Part shown: in pieces, positions 1-6,790 of the stretch
Layout of the letters: each line of letters begins with the position of its first letter
How positions within the stretch are numbered: the stretch's first letter is position 1
NCBI GenBank assembly: GCA_021813225.1
Contig: JAKALH010000048.1
Location: 1-11,400 of the forward strand
DNA length: 11,400 nt
Reading direction: 5' to 3'
From: Chloroflexota bacterium
GTDB lineage: Bacteria; Chloroflexota; Anaerolineae; J036; Brachytrichaceae
Made by a program: the position numbers and the translations under genes
The notes under the pieces: generated by a model
Told to the model about the DNA's origin: nothing
Database searches by the model: none
The model's input: only the letters and a program-made list of their open reading frames with translations

Positions 1-1755
1 CCAGGTAACTTTGAACGTAGCCCGTGTAGGTGCCGGGGCATCCAATCCAATCGGCAGGTAGTAATCCTCGGCAAATGTGTCGCCAGGCTTCCAGAACGAG
101 GTGGGGAATACACTGTGCCCCGGCGTATAATCCTGCCCATCCTGGAATGAACGCCCATCAACGCTGAAGACCTCTACGCGCAGGGCATAGTCTTTCTTCA
201 TTGTCGTAAGTGCGCGCCAGTAGAGCCGGATGGTCGCGATGCCGCCGCGAGTGATCCTGGTCGTCGGTACCGTGTATCCGAGCAATTGGATTTTGCCGCC
301 ATAGGTTATCGGCTCGGCTACCTGCATTCCGGCCGGAGCAGCTTTGGGATCGAGAAAAGCAGGCCTGGCGTAATAAGGCAGGATCACTACCGATGGAGAC
401 ATGATGGCTGCCAAAACAATGCCTGCGAGTACACCAGTCGTTGCAAGGCGCGATAACAATCGCGGCATAGCCGACAGCCCTATGGCCACCAGGATGATCA
501 GCGCACCCAGACCGGGCAGAAGGAAACGTCCATTCAACAGACTCAAGTTACTGCTGGTCAGCGTCCGCACGCCTGGAGCGAGACCCACAAAAACCAGCAT
601 CAGGGCGAGTAAAACGGGCAACCAGCGCGCATTCGTATGCCGCAGTGCGAACCATGCCGCGCCCAGACAGCCCGCCGCGACGCCGACGATGGCAAGGTTA
701 TACCACGTGTCCGGCATGCGAAGAAGACCCCACCCGAATGTACCGAACGTTGTCTCAAACGTCAGTCGCCATAGAAATCCAAAGAAATTCGTTACAAAAA
801 ACGTTATCCGTTCCCCTAGAGACGGCGGCGGCGGGCCAGCCGCGGGTATTACGACATGACTGCCCGCCGTAAGCAGGTACGATGTGTAATTCGCCGTCAT
901 ACTGAACTGGCGCAGATTTCTGCCCTCAGATATCAGGGCGCCTGCCGCTACGAGAATGGTCAGAGTGAGAGCAAACAGCAGCGCCACCTCCAGTCCGGCA
1001 CGCCACCGTTTCGCACGTCCCAGGCGAGCGGCAATTAATGCTACGATGACCCCGCCGAAGAGCAGCAGTGATATCGCTGAATCTTTGGTCATGACAGCGC
1101 CTGCCAGGCTGGTAGCCAGCGCCACGCTGTCCAGCCTGGTCCGCCAGGGAGAAGCACCAGTCGTCGCAGCGACCCACAACCTGATTGCGAACAACAGCGT
1201 GAGGGAACCGAACAGCGCCATTCCAATGTCATTGGTGATCGTGCCGCCCAGGAAAAGAGTCAGCGGCCAGAATGCGAAGATTGCAGTCGCCAGAAGCGCA
1301 ACATTTTCGCGTTGAGGCAGCGCGGTGCGGACAGTCAGGTAAGTAACGGCGACGCATAAAGTGCTGAACACAACTGATACCATGCGGCCCAACCGCAGCG
1401 CGAGCGCCGTGCCACGATACGGGAATGCATCGATCCTTTCGTCGGGCACTACGTATACACCGCCGCCTACGGCGAATCTCGGTTGAGCATCGTCCGAGGT
1501 GTTCACGAAGCTCATCGGCAGCGCCACCAGCGCATAGTAAAGCGGCGGCTGGTGGCTTTCATCGAAACGAGCCAGCTTTATACCGAGAGGCGGCAGCGCA
1601 TGGTTGCGAGCAATATATCGCGCATAGGAATAGTGCCCCGTCTCATCGTAAGACTCCCACAATGGCGTTGACAGGGAATATACGATGCACAGTGCCGCAT
1701 GCAGTATCAAGATGATGGCACAGGCCACATGGCGGGGCGATAGATGTTTCTTCAT
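1..1755 (-). CDS. GT39/PMT-like membrane glycosyltransferase, partial (C-terminus beyond the window)
   Basis: An uninterrupted frame runs from an ATG at 1753-1755 to the left edge (585 codons, no stop reached), so the gene is 3'-truncated by the window. An in-frame TGA lies two codons upstream of this ATG, which fixes the start. The protein begins with a hydrophobic segment (about residues 10-28), followed by an acidic loop with D37, E38 and H41, then HQPPLYY at 68-74 and a TND motif after further membrane segments. This layout is that of GT-C fold enzymes (family 39, ArnT/PMT-like), which transfer sugars from a polyprenyl-phosphate donor on the outer face of the membrane; the acidic loop residues usually supply the catalytic base. 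After roughly ten hydrophobic stretches, the last 110 or so residues are soluble and beta-rich (motifs LLGY, LYWRAL, PTSFW), a tail I associate with Chloroflexota members. GC in one sampled line is about 55%, lower than the neighbouring aldolase and MFS genes. No clear Shine-Dalgarno is seen. Substrate unknown. Confidence 0.5.
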   Translation of the reverse strand, partial: MKKHLSPRHVACAIILILHAALCIVYSLSTPLWESYDETGHYSYARYIARNHALPPLGIKLARFDESHQPPLYYALVALPMSFVNTSDDAQPRFAVGGGVYVVPDERIDAFPYRGTALALRLGRMVSVVFSTLCVAVTYLTVRTALPQRENVALLATAIFAFWPLTLFLGGTITNDIGMALFGSLTLLFAIRLWVAATTGASPWRTRLDSVALATSLAGAVMTKDSAISLLLFGGVIVALIAARLGRAKRWRAGLEVALLFALTLTILVAAGALISEGRNLRQFSMTANYTSYLLTAGSHVVIPAAGPPPPSLGERITFFVTNFFGFLWRLTFETTFGTFGWGLLRMPDTWYNLAIVGVAAGCLGAAWFALRHTNARWLPVLLALMLVFVGLAPGVRTLTSSNLSLLNGRFLLPGLGALIILVAIGLSAMPRLLSRLATTGVLAGIVLAAIMSPSVVILPYYARPAFLDPKAAPAGMQVAEPITYGGKIQLLGYTVPTTRITRGGIATIRLYWRALTTMKKDYALRVEVFSVDGRSFQDGQDYTPGHSVFPTSFWKPGDTFAEDYYLPIGLDAPAPTRATFKVTW

Positions 1756-1785
1756 GAATCAGAAAACGTCGGCTTGATGTACTTG

Positions 1786-1815
1786 CAGGAAGTATATTCC
1801 TGACCTGCAGGGTCA
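1786..1815. repeat. Pair of adjacent inverted repeats upstream of the membrane glycosyltransferase
   Basis: CAGGAA-GTATA-TTCCTG (1786-1802) abuts TGACC-TGCAG-GGTCA (1801-1815), both perfect in their arms. The TGCAGG inside the second can also pair with the CCTGCA formed across the first, so two folds compete. The site lies in the 82-base gap between the aldolase stop and the glycosyltransferase start. It has no following T-run, so an operator or weak RNA structure is more likely than an intrinsic terminator. Function is inferred only from position. Confidence 0.4.
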
Positions 1816-1837
1816 GCTCACATTCCCCCGCCAGCTC

Positions 1838-2614
1838 TCAACCCAGCAGGCGCATCGCTTCGTCGATGGTCGCCCCGCCGTGCAGGATTGCCGAAACCGC
1901 AGCCGTCATGCGCGTCGTATCGGCAGCCTGCCAGATATTGCGCCCGACCGCCACGCCGGCGCCGCCGGCATCGACGGCGGCCTTGATCTTCAGCAGCATG
2001 TCGCTCTCGTTGCCCTGCCGGGCGCCGCCCAGGATGACGACCGGCACGTATGTGCCGCCGACCACGCTCTCAAAGCCGTCGACATACGGGCACTTGATGA
2101 CATCCGCGCCCAGTTCCGCTCCGATGCGCGCCGCCGCGCGGATACTCTTCAGGGTGCGGAACTCCGGGCTGCTGTCGAAACCGCCCGGCACCATCTCGGC
2201 CAGCACCGCCATACCCCAGGCGTGCGCGGTTTCGACCGTGCGCGCCAGGTTGAGCAGCGAGTTCTCCTCGTGCGCCGAACCGGGATAGGCACACACCGCC
2301 AGCGCATCCGCGCCCAGACGCAGCGCGGACTCGACGGTGAACTGGATGCTGCTGGGGCCGGAGCCACTGCCCAGCCCGGTAGCGCCGCCGTCGGAGCGCA
2401 GGATCAGGCCCAGCGGCGCGAGTTCTTTTGCAAAGGTGCGCGCCACGCCATAGGTGGTCAGGATCGCGTCGGCGCCGCCGGCGATGATGCGTTCGATCGT
2501 TTGCGCGGGGCGCTCCAGCCCCGGCATGGGGCCGTCCAGCGCACCATGATCCATGGCGACGATGAACGCGCGGCCATCCGATTTGAAGAGATGATGAAGT
2601 CTGCGTGTTGTCAT
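1838..2614 (-). CDS. DhnA/FbaB/LsrF-type class I aldolase
   Basis: The product (258 residues) is a TIM-barrel class I aldolase of the DhnA group (COG1830), which forms a Schiff base between a lysine and a ketose or keto substrate without metal. The family includes archaeal-type fructose-1,6-bisphosphate aldolase, LsrF, and the enzyme making the 6-deoxy sugar precursor of archaeal aromatic synthesis. Visible family marks are AMDHG at 20-24 near the start, VIKCPY with the likely Schiff-base K174, ILGGARQG at 194-201 in the phosphate-binding region, and VGRNIWQ at 223-229. I chose the ATG at 2612-2614 because the family begins about 20 residues before AMDHG; the 37 extra codons back to 2725 read through the terminator hairpin and tandem repeat and resemble no protein. 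The gene lies after that terminator, so it probably has its own promoter. The natural substrate cannot be read from sequence, and no pathway partner is adjacent. Confidence 0.9.
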   Translation of the reverse strand: MTTRRLHHLFKSDGRAFIVAMDHGALDGPMPGLERPAQTIERIIAGGADAILTTYGVARTFAKELAPLGLILRSDGGATGLGSGSGPSSIQFTVESALRLGADALAVCAYPGSAHEENSLLNLARTVETAHAWGMAVLAEMVPGGFDSSPEFRTLKSIRAAARIGAELGADVIKCPYVDGFESVVGGTYVPVVILGGARQGNESDMLLKIKAAVDAGGAGVAVGRNIWQAADTTRMTAAVSAILHGGATIDEAMRLLG

Positions 2615-2623
2615 GATGGCTGT

Positions 2624-2651
2624 ATTGTATTTTGAAAACAACCGATAACAA
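2624..2651 (-). promoter_or_regulatory. Possible promoter of the aldolase gene
   Basis: On the minus strand TTGTTA (2646-2651, 4/6 match) and TACAAT (2624-2629, 5/6 match) are separated by 16 bases. The -10 ends nine bases before the ATG, so the transcript would be leaderless or nearly so, which fits the absence of a Shine-Dalgarno. The -35 lies inside the 18-base tandem repeat. This is a pattern match only. Confidence 0.4.
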
Positions 2652-2674
2652 CTCCGCAACCGATAACAACTCCG
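2639..2674. repeat. Exact 18-bp tandem duplication at the foot of a terminator
   Basis: CAACCGATAACAACTCCG occurs twice back to back (2639-2656 and 2657-2674), with no mismatch. The inner copy supplies the left end of the terminator stem at 2665-2717; the outer copy holds the same AACAACTCCG arm and could pair with the same partner. The duplication therefore offers two alternative stem bases and places the possible aldolase -35 in the outer copy. Confidence 0.9.
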
Positions 2675-2717
2675 AGTTCGGGCCGAACTTCGTTCGGCCT
2701 GAGAACTCGGAGTTGTT
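2665..2717 (-). terminator. Long hairpin after the MFS gene
   Basis: The outer stem pairs 15 bases (2665-2679 with 2703-2717) and the inner stem GGCCGAA (2681-2687) with TTCGGCC (2693-2699), closing a five-base loop; one base faces three in a small internal loop. It begins nine bases past the MFS stop codon. In the minus-strand transcript the stem is followed by a mixed sequence rather than a clean U-run, so termination may be partial or the hairpin may mainly protect the 3' end. Confidence 0.75.
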
Positions 2718-2725
2718 AGGTCCAC

Positions 2726-4120
2726 CTACTGCGCCGATTGCGCCGCCCGTTCCAGCGCCTTGGCCTCGATCCAGTCGCGGTCTTCGATCTTGCGCAGATA
2801 CGGATTGAACAGTCCCGCCACACACCACACCGCCAGGATGATGCCCAGCGCCGCCACAATCGCGCCGGGGTCGAACCGGCTGGCTAGCGCGCCCATCAGG
2901 AAGCTGCTGGCCGGCCAACTGAACTGCGCGATCAGCCGGCGCACGGAGAACACGCGCCCCTGCAGTTCGCGCGGCGTCTGCGTCTGCCAGATGGTCTGCG
3001 AATGGGCGTTGAGGATAGGCGTCATGCCCGCGCCGATGGCGGTGAAGACCGCGGCGGTGTACAGCGCGCCCGACAGGCCGAACAGCAGCGTGAACGTGCC
3101 CTCGACAATCATCGGCACCAGCACGCCGAAGACGCGCAGGCGCTTCAACCCGCCCCACGCGGTGATGAACAGCCCGCCCAGCAATCCGCCGATGCTGGCT
3201 GCTGTGGTGATCATCGCCAGCGCCGTCTCCATCGTGAAACCTCGCGCCGTCCAGTCGGTGGAAAGTTGATACTTGGTAATGAGCGGCACCAGAATCTGCA
3301 CGCCGCCCACGAAGTTCGCCACGGTGAACGTGCCCAGCAGCCAGAGGAATGAGCGGCGATGCCAGATGTATACGACGCCTTCGCGGATATCCGCCCACAG
3401 CGACTTCTGGTTGCCGGCGCTGTCCTTCAGGTCGGTGCGCACCGGTGAAGGGATGAACAGAAACAGCGGAATGAGCGCCGCGACGAAGAACGTGATTCCG
3501 TCGATGCCGATAGCCAGCATCGTGCCGTCGGGGATCAGGCCGAGGAACGAGACGAACGCCGGCAGTTGCCTGCCACGCGCCAGCACCGGCAGCGCGATCA
3601 GCATGGCGGCCACACTGGGCGCCAGCACACCGGAAAGCGCCCAGATCGTCTGCATCATGCCATTGGCGCGCGGCAGGCGCTGCTCCGGCACCAGCATGGC
3701 ATACGATGTATCGAAGGCGGCGTTGTGAAAAGCCCCGAAGATGGATGTGGTCACACCGATGACCGCCAGCCACGGAACGGTCAGCGCGTGGGCGGCGATC
3801 AGAGCAACTGCCAACACGCTGACGCAGCCGTTCAGGAAGTCCATCGCCATCATGATGCGCTTGCGGTCGTGGCGGTCGACGAACGCACCGGCGATCGGCG
3901 CGCCGAACACGACCGGGATGGCAAACGACAGGTTGAATATGGACAGCGCCCAGGCCAGTTCGGCCTTCTGCGACGGATCGGGGTACAGGCCGGTGGTCAG
4001 CCAGATGGTGATGGCAAAGCTAGTCAAGGCACTGCCGATGACCGATACCGACTGCGTGACCCATACGATGAGGAAGGTGCGCCATCCGTTCGGCGGCGCC
4101 TGATAGGGGGTCTGGCTCAT
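2726..4120 (-). CDS. MFS transporter, probable drug or small-molecule exporter (MFS_3/EntS-like)
   Basis: The 464-residue product is a 12-helix major facilitator protein of the inner membrane that would export a small molecule in exchange for protons. The signature motif A is present as GAFVDRHDRKRI (about residues 78-89) in the loop between helices 2 and 3, and a helix-4/5 region with NAAFDTSYAMLVPEQ followed by RANG is typical of the MFS_3 (TIGR00900/EntS-like) group. A long central loop (about 210-240) separates the two halves. The ATG at 4118-4120 is preceded by AGGAG four bases away. It sits 33 bases behind the ArsR-like regulator on the same strand, so the two are very likely co-transcribed from the promoter at 4850-4878 and the regulator probably senses the exported compound or a relative. 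Siderophore, macrolide or multidrug substrates are all possible; nothing in the sequence decides between them. Confidence 0.9.
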   Translation of the reverse strand: MSQTPYQAPPNGWRTFLIVWVTQSVSVIGSALTSFAITIWLTTGLYPDPSQKAELAWALSIFNLSFAIPVVFGAPIAGAFVDRHDRKRIMMAMDFLNGCVSVLAVALIAAHALTVPWLAVIGVTTSIFGAFHNAAFDTSYAMLVPEQRLPRANGMMQTIWALSGVLAPSVAAMLIALPVLARGRQLPAFVSFLGLIPDGTMLAIGIDGITFFVAALIPLFLFIPSPVRTDLKDSAGNQKSLWADIREGVVYIWHRRSFLWLLGTFTVANFVGGVQILVPLITKYQLSTDWTARGFTMETALAMITTAASIGGLLGGLFITAWGGLKRLRVFGVLVPMIVEGTFTLLFGLSGALYTAAVFTAIGAGMTPILNAHSQTIWQTQTPRELQGRVFSVRRLIAQFSWPASSFLMGALASRFDPGAIVAALGIILAVWCVAGLFNPYLRKIEDRDWIEAKALERAAQSAQ

Positions 4121-4153
4121 ACAACTCCTGTTGGAATGGGGGCCGGTTTGCGC

Positions 4154-4795
4154 CTACGGCTCATCGACAGGTTGCGAAGCGACAGCGCCCTGCACATACG
4201 GCGGCGCCTTGAAGAGGGCAACGAACAGCCCATAGATGTCGCCGCCTGGCTCAGGCGTCTCGGCGATCAGGTCGTTGATCAACTCCTGCACGCGCATGGC
4301 GTACGCCTCGGCGCGCCGGGCGGACAGGCGCGCATGCGGGAAGGCCAGCATGCCGCGCGCGTCCGGCTGGCCGTCGGATTCGATGTACTCATCATGCGCC
4401 TTGCCGAAGAAATCTTCCGTAACCGGCAGCGGGCCGACGACATCGGGCGGCAGGTCGTAGTCGAAGATGCGGGCCGTGCGGGTGTAGTAGCTGGCGACGA
4501 TCCCGCGCACCAGCCTTCGCGCGACGACCTGCACCAGCCCGGCCTCTTCCAGAACGTGCAGGTGATGGCCGATGGCGCCCGGCGTGGCGCCCAGCCGCTC
4601 GGCGATCTGCTTAGCCGTGGCCGGCTGGTGCTGCACGATGCCCAGGATTTTGGCGCGCACCGAGTCGCTGATGGCTTTGAACTGCTGCCCGGTGTTGATG
4701 GTGCGACGCAACGGAAGTTCCGGCATCATTACCGGCACGGCGTCCGGAAGAATCGGCGGCTGTGTAGTTGTTATGGATTGGACGGAATTTACCAT
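4154..4795 (-). CDS. ArsR-like winged-helix transcriptional regulator
   Basis: The 213-residue protein has a winged helix-turn-helix of the ArsR/HTH_20 type: FKAISDSVRAKIL (about 39-51), the helix-turn-helix TAKQIAERLGATPGAIGHHL (about 60-79), and a basic wing (GLVQVVARRLVRG, 86-98). The remaining C-terminal 100 or so residues are predicted helical and longer than in classic ArsR proteins, and may bind ligand or mediate dimerisation. There is no cysteine anywhere, so thiolate sensing of arsenite or soft metals is excluded; an organic effector is more likely. The first 30 residues look disordered. The start ATG at 4793-4795 lacks a strong Shine-Dalgarno, but it is the natural start about 48 bases after the predicted transcription start. 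It is the first gene of an operon with the MFS exporter and probably autorepresses. Confidence 0.88.
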   Translation of the reverse strand: MVNSVQSITTTQPPILPDAVPVMMPELPLRRTINTGQQFKAISDSVRAKILGIVQHQPATAKQIAERLGATPGAIGHHLHVLEEAGLVQVVARRLVRGIVASYYTRTARIFDYDLPPDVVGPLPVTEDFFGKAHDEYIESDGQPDARGMLAFPHARLSARRAEAYAMRVQELINDLIAETPEPGGDIYGLFVALFKAPPYVQGAVASQPVDEP

Positions 4796-4817
4796 ATTTA
4801 TTCTAATGCCATATTTT

Positions 4818-4860
4818 TAGCACGCATTATAATTATACAACGTACTGTTTTTATAGCACG
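4818..4860. promoter_or_regulatory. Candidate operator: directly repeated TAGCACG with central AT palindrome
   Basis: TAGCACG occurs at 4818-4824 and again at 4854-4860, 36 bases apart (start to start), about 3.5 helical turns. Between them lies the palindrome TATAATTATA (4828-4837). One repeat touches the -10 box and the other lies in the leader of the ArsR-like gene, so binding could block transcription. That the regulator binds here is an inference from position. Confidence 0.4.
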
Positions 4861-4878
4861 TTAGGTTTATACTGTCAA
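4850..4878 (-). promoter_or_regulatory. Near-consensus sigma-70 promoter of the ArsR-MFS operon
   Basis: On the minus strand TTGACA (4873-4878, 6/6) is followed after exactly 17 bases by TATAAA (4850-4855, 5/6). The predicted start near 4843 gives a leader of about 48 bases to the ATG at 4795. It is the best promoter match in the window, and such a strong core promoter is what one expects when expression is set by a repressor. Confidence 0.8.
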
Positions 4879-4919
4879 CAGATGATAGACATCGCCCTGC
4901 CCGCGACGGATGATTAGCG

Positions 4920-5023
4920 CCGTCATGCCCGCGGATGCCGCGCAGCGCATCCAGGGTCAATACGCGCCTCGGCGACCCGAATGGCTGTCGGTCTGGATTC
5001 CCCGCCTGCGCGGGGAATGACGG
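4920..5023. repeat. REPIN-like palindromic repeat pair (dRS3-like core)
   Basis: The element begins CCGTCAT (4920-4926) and ends ATGACGG (5017-5023). Each end continues inward as a GC-rich palindromic unit of about 30 bases ending in a CATCCAG-like or CTGGATT block, so two similar units face each other. The right unit contains a perfect stem ATTCCCCGC-CTGC-GCGGGGAAT (4997-5018), resembling the ATTCCC-N8-GGGAAT core of dispersed repeats such as neisserial dRS3. No transposase is nearby. It is probably a non-autonomous genomic repeat. Confidence 0.6.
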
Positions 5024-5033
5024 ATGAGAGTGT

Positions 5034-5054
5034 CGTCATGCCCGCGGATGCTGG
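5034..5054. repeat. Solo copy of the palindromic repeat end
   Basis: CGTCATGCCCGCGGATGC at 5034-5051 repeats 4921-4938 exactly, in the same direction, 113 bases downstream. It is followed by a short CTGGGA tail and no inverted partner, so it looks like a lone half unit of the preceding element. Confidence 0.65.
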
Positions 5055-5170
5055 GACAACACCTGATGTTGTATCCGTACCCACCATGCAAGAACGGTGT
5101 TCAACAAATGATCGTCATTCTGACGCGCGGCGCCACCCACGCCACGCAGTCACGGCCAGCGGATAATACG

Positions 5171-6649
5171 ATGAAAATACTGCTCGTCTACCCCGAATTC
5201 CCCGACACGTTCTGGAGCTTCAAGCACGCGCTTAAGTTCATCCACAAGAAAGCCGGCGCGCCGCCGCTGGGTCTGTTGACAGTAGCAGCCATGCTGCCGG
5301 CAGCATGGGAGAAGCGCCTGGTCGACCTGAATATCGAAACCTTGACTCAGGCGGATCTGGACTGGGCCGACTACGTTTTCCTGAGCGCCATGGTCGTGCA
5401 GCGCGAATCGGCGCGGGACGTCATCGCCCGCAGCAAGGCGGCGGGAGCGAAGGTCGTGGCGGGCGGGCCGCTCTTCACCATGGAGCACGAGCAGTTCCCC
5501 GCCGTAGACCACTTCGTATTGAATGAGGCCGAACTGACGCTGCCGCCCTTCCTGAACGACCTGGCAGGCGGCCACCCGCAGCGCCTGTACAGCACGACCG
5601 AGTACCCCGACATCCGACAGACGCCCGCGCCGCTGTGGAGCCTGGCGAAGCTGAAGCACTACGACACGGTCAGCATCCAGTTCTCGCGCGGCTGCCCGTA
5701 CAACTGCGATTTCTGCAACGTGACGGCCCTGCTGGGCCACCGCCCGCGCACCAAGACGGCCGCGCAGATCATCGCCGAGTTGGACAGCCTGTACGCCCTG
5801 GGCTGGCGCCGCAACGTGTTCTTCGTCGACGACAACTTCATCGGTAACAAGAAGCAGATCAAGACCGAGGTGCTGCCGGCGCTGATCCAGTGGCGCAAGG
5901 GCAAGGCCGGCATGTCATTCAACACGGAAGCCTCGATCAACCTGGCTGACGATCCAGAGCTGTTGAGACTCATGGCCGATGCCGGCTTCGACACGGTCTT
6001 CGTCGGCATCGAGACGCCCAACGAGGCCAGCCTGACCGAGTGCAGCAAGTCGCAGAACAAGGGTCGCGACCTGGTGGAAAGCGTCAAACGCATGCAGCGC
6101 GCCGGTCTGCAGGTGCAGGGCGGCTTCATCGTCGGGTTCGATCACGATACCGCGTCGATCTTCCAGCAGCAGATCGACTTCATCCAGAAGAGCGGCATCG
6201 TGACCGCCATGGTCGGGCTGTTGCAGGCCCCGCTGGGGACGCGCCTGTTCGAACGGTTGAAGCAGGAAGGCCGCCTGGTCGACAGCATCTCCGGCGACAA
6301 CGTGGACGGCTCGACCAATATCATCCCGGCGATGGGGCTGGAGCCGCTGCGGGAAGGGTATCGTAAGCTGCTCAGCCAGATCTACTCCCCGCAGGAATAC
6401 TATGCGCGGGTGATGACTTTCCTGCGCGAGTACAAGCCGCCCAAGGTGAGGTTCCCGCTGGAGCCGCAGTACATCCTGGCGCTGGGGCGCACGATTCACC
6501 GGCTGGGCATACGCGGTGCGGAGCGCGCGGAGTATTGGAAGCTATTCTTCTGGACGCTGTTCCGCAAGCCGCGCCTGTTCCCGGTGGCGATCACGCTGGC
6601 CGTGTATGGCTTCCACTTCCGCCAGGTGGTGGAGTTGCACGTGATGTGA
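5171..6649 (+). CDS. B12-binding radical SAM protein, DUF4070/HpnP-like family (class B methylase-like)
   Basis: The 492-residue product has three parts. Residues 1-150 form a cobalamin-binding-like Rossmann domain (MKILLVYPEF at the start, PPLGLLTVAAMLP near 36-48). Residues 165-370 form the radical SAM barrel with the cluster motif C175-x3-C179-x2-C182, VDDNFIGN at 219-226 and GIETP at 279-283. The C-terminal 110 residues match the DUF4070 type tail. From memory, the spacing and several blocks (FCN/D, VDDNFIGN, GIETP, LLQAP/LP) match hopanoid C-2 methylase HpnP and its relatives, which methylate unactivated carbons using methylcobalamin and SAM. The N-terminus differs from HpnP, so this is a sister subfamily and its substrate is unknown. 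The ATG at 5171 was chosen because family homology starts there; upstream codons lie in repeats. Ribosome binding is weak (GCGGA). It is the only plus-strand gene, monocistronic, ended by the hairpin at 6657. Confidence 0.88.
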   Translation: MKILLVYPEFPDTFWSFKHALKFIHKKAGAPPLGLLTVAAMLPAAWEKRLVDLNIETLTQADLDWADYVFLSAMVVQRESARDVIARSKAAGAKVVAGGPLFTMEHEQFPAVDHFVLNEAELTLPPFLNDLAGGHPQRLYSTTEYPDIRQTPAPLWSLAKLKHYDTVSIQFSRGCPYNCDFCNVTALLGHRPRTKTAAQIIAELDSLYALGWRRNVFFVDDNFIGNKKQIKTEVLPALIQWRKGKAGMSFNTEASINLADDPELLRLMADAGFDTVFVGIETPNEASLTECSKSQNKGRDLVESVKRMQRAGLQVQGGFIVGFDHDTASIFQQQIDFIQKSGIVTAMVGLLQAPLGTRLFERLKQEGRLVDSISGDNVDGSTNIIPAMGLEPLREGYRKLLSQIYSPQEYYARVMTFLREYKPPKVRFPLEPQYILALGRTIHRLGIRGAERAEYWKLFFWTLFRKPRLFPVAITLAVYGFHFRQVVELHVM

Positions 6650-6656
6650 GAAAAAG

Positions 6657-6693
6657 AACACTCCCGGAGTCTTCGGAAGACTCCGGGAGTGTT
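6657..6693. terminator. Perfect bidirectional hairpin between convergent genes
   Basis: AACACTCCCGGAGTCTTC (6657-6674) and its exact complement (6676-6693) flank a single central G, giving a stem of up to 16-17 pairs. It starts eight bases after the radical SAM stop codon. On the minus strand the stem is followed by TTTTTC (complement of the A-run at 6651-6655), so it is a good intrinsic terminator for the tcmP-DUF5131 transcript; on the plus strand there is no U-run and it may act by stem strength alone. Confidence 0.85.
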
Positions 6694-6790
6694 GGGTGCG
6701 GCATGTAATATCGGACGTTATTATTCTACGTTCCCATGTAGTCTTAAATAGAACACAATCTAGCGTTTTCGGCGTGCTTGATCGAAATAG

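Larger units (their letters stand above)
4796..5170. other. Divergent intergenic region between the ArsR-like gene and the radical SAM gene
   Basis: This 375-base gap holds no credible gene. Its left part (4796-4880) is AT-rich and carries the ArsR-MFS promoter and possible operator. The middle (4920-5054) carries palindromic repeat units. A small hairpin ACAACA-CCTGA-TGTTGT lies at 5056-5072. I found no convincing -35/-10 pair for the plus-strand radical SAM gene; the ORF codons running into 5024-5170 read through repeat DNA and are not protein-like. Confidence 0.7.

Noticed and set aside
401..1315. Several plus-strand frames in the first 1.7 kb
   Set aside because: All are antisense to the GT39-like membrane protein, whose uninterrupted 585-codon frame and membrane pattern explain the region.
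2615..2725. N-terminal extension of the aldolase
   Set aside because: The codons lie in the terminator stem and tandem repeat, contain repeated SCYRL, and precede the natural family start.
2070..3773. 567-residue open frame on the minus strand
   Set aside because: It is a shifted frame across the MFS and aldolase genes, both of which have clear family motifs in another frame; its own translation is Arg/His/Ala-rich without any recognisable domain.
3566..4864. 432-residue plus-strand open frame
   Set aside because: Antisense to the MFS and ArsR-like genes, crosses the operon promoter, low-complexity composition typical of a GC-rich shadow frame.
4997..5018. Terminator upstream of the radical SAM gene
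   Set aside because: No T-run follows on either strand and it lies between divergent genes; it fits the palindromic repeat better.
5024..5170. N-terminal extension of the radical SAM protein
   Set aside because: The codons read through repeat DNA, and family homology begins at the ATG at 5171.
5171..6649. Calling the radical SAM gene hpnP
   Set aside because: Only superfamily features agree; the N-terminal domain differs and no hopanoid gene is nearby.
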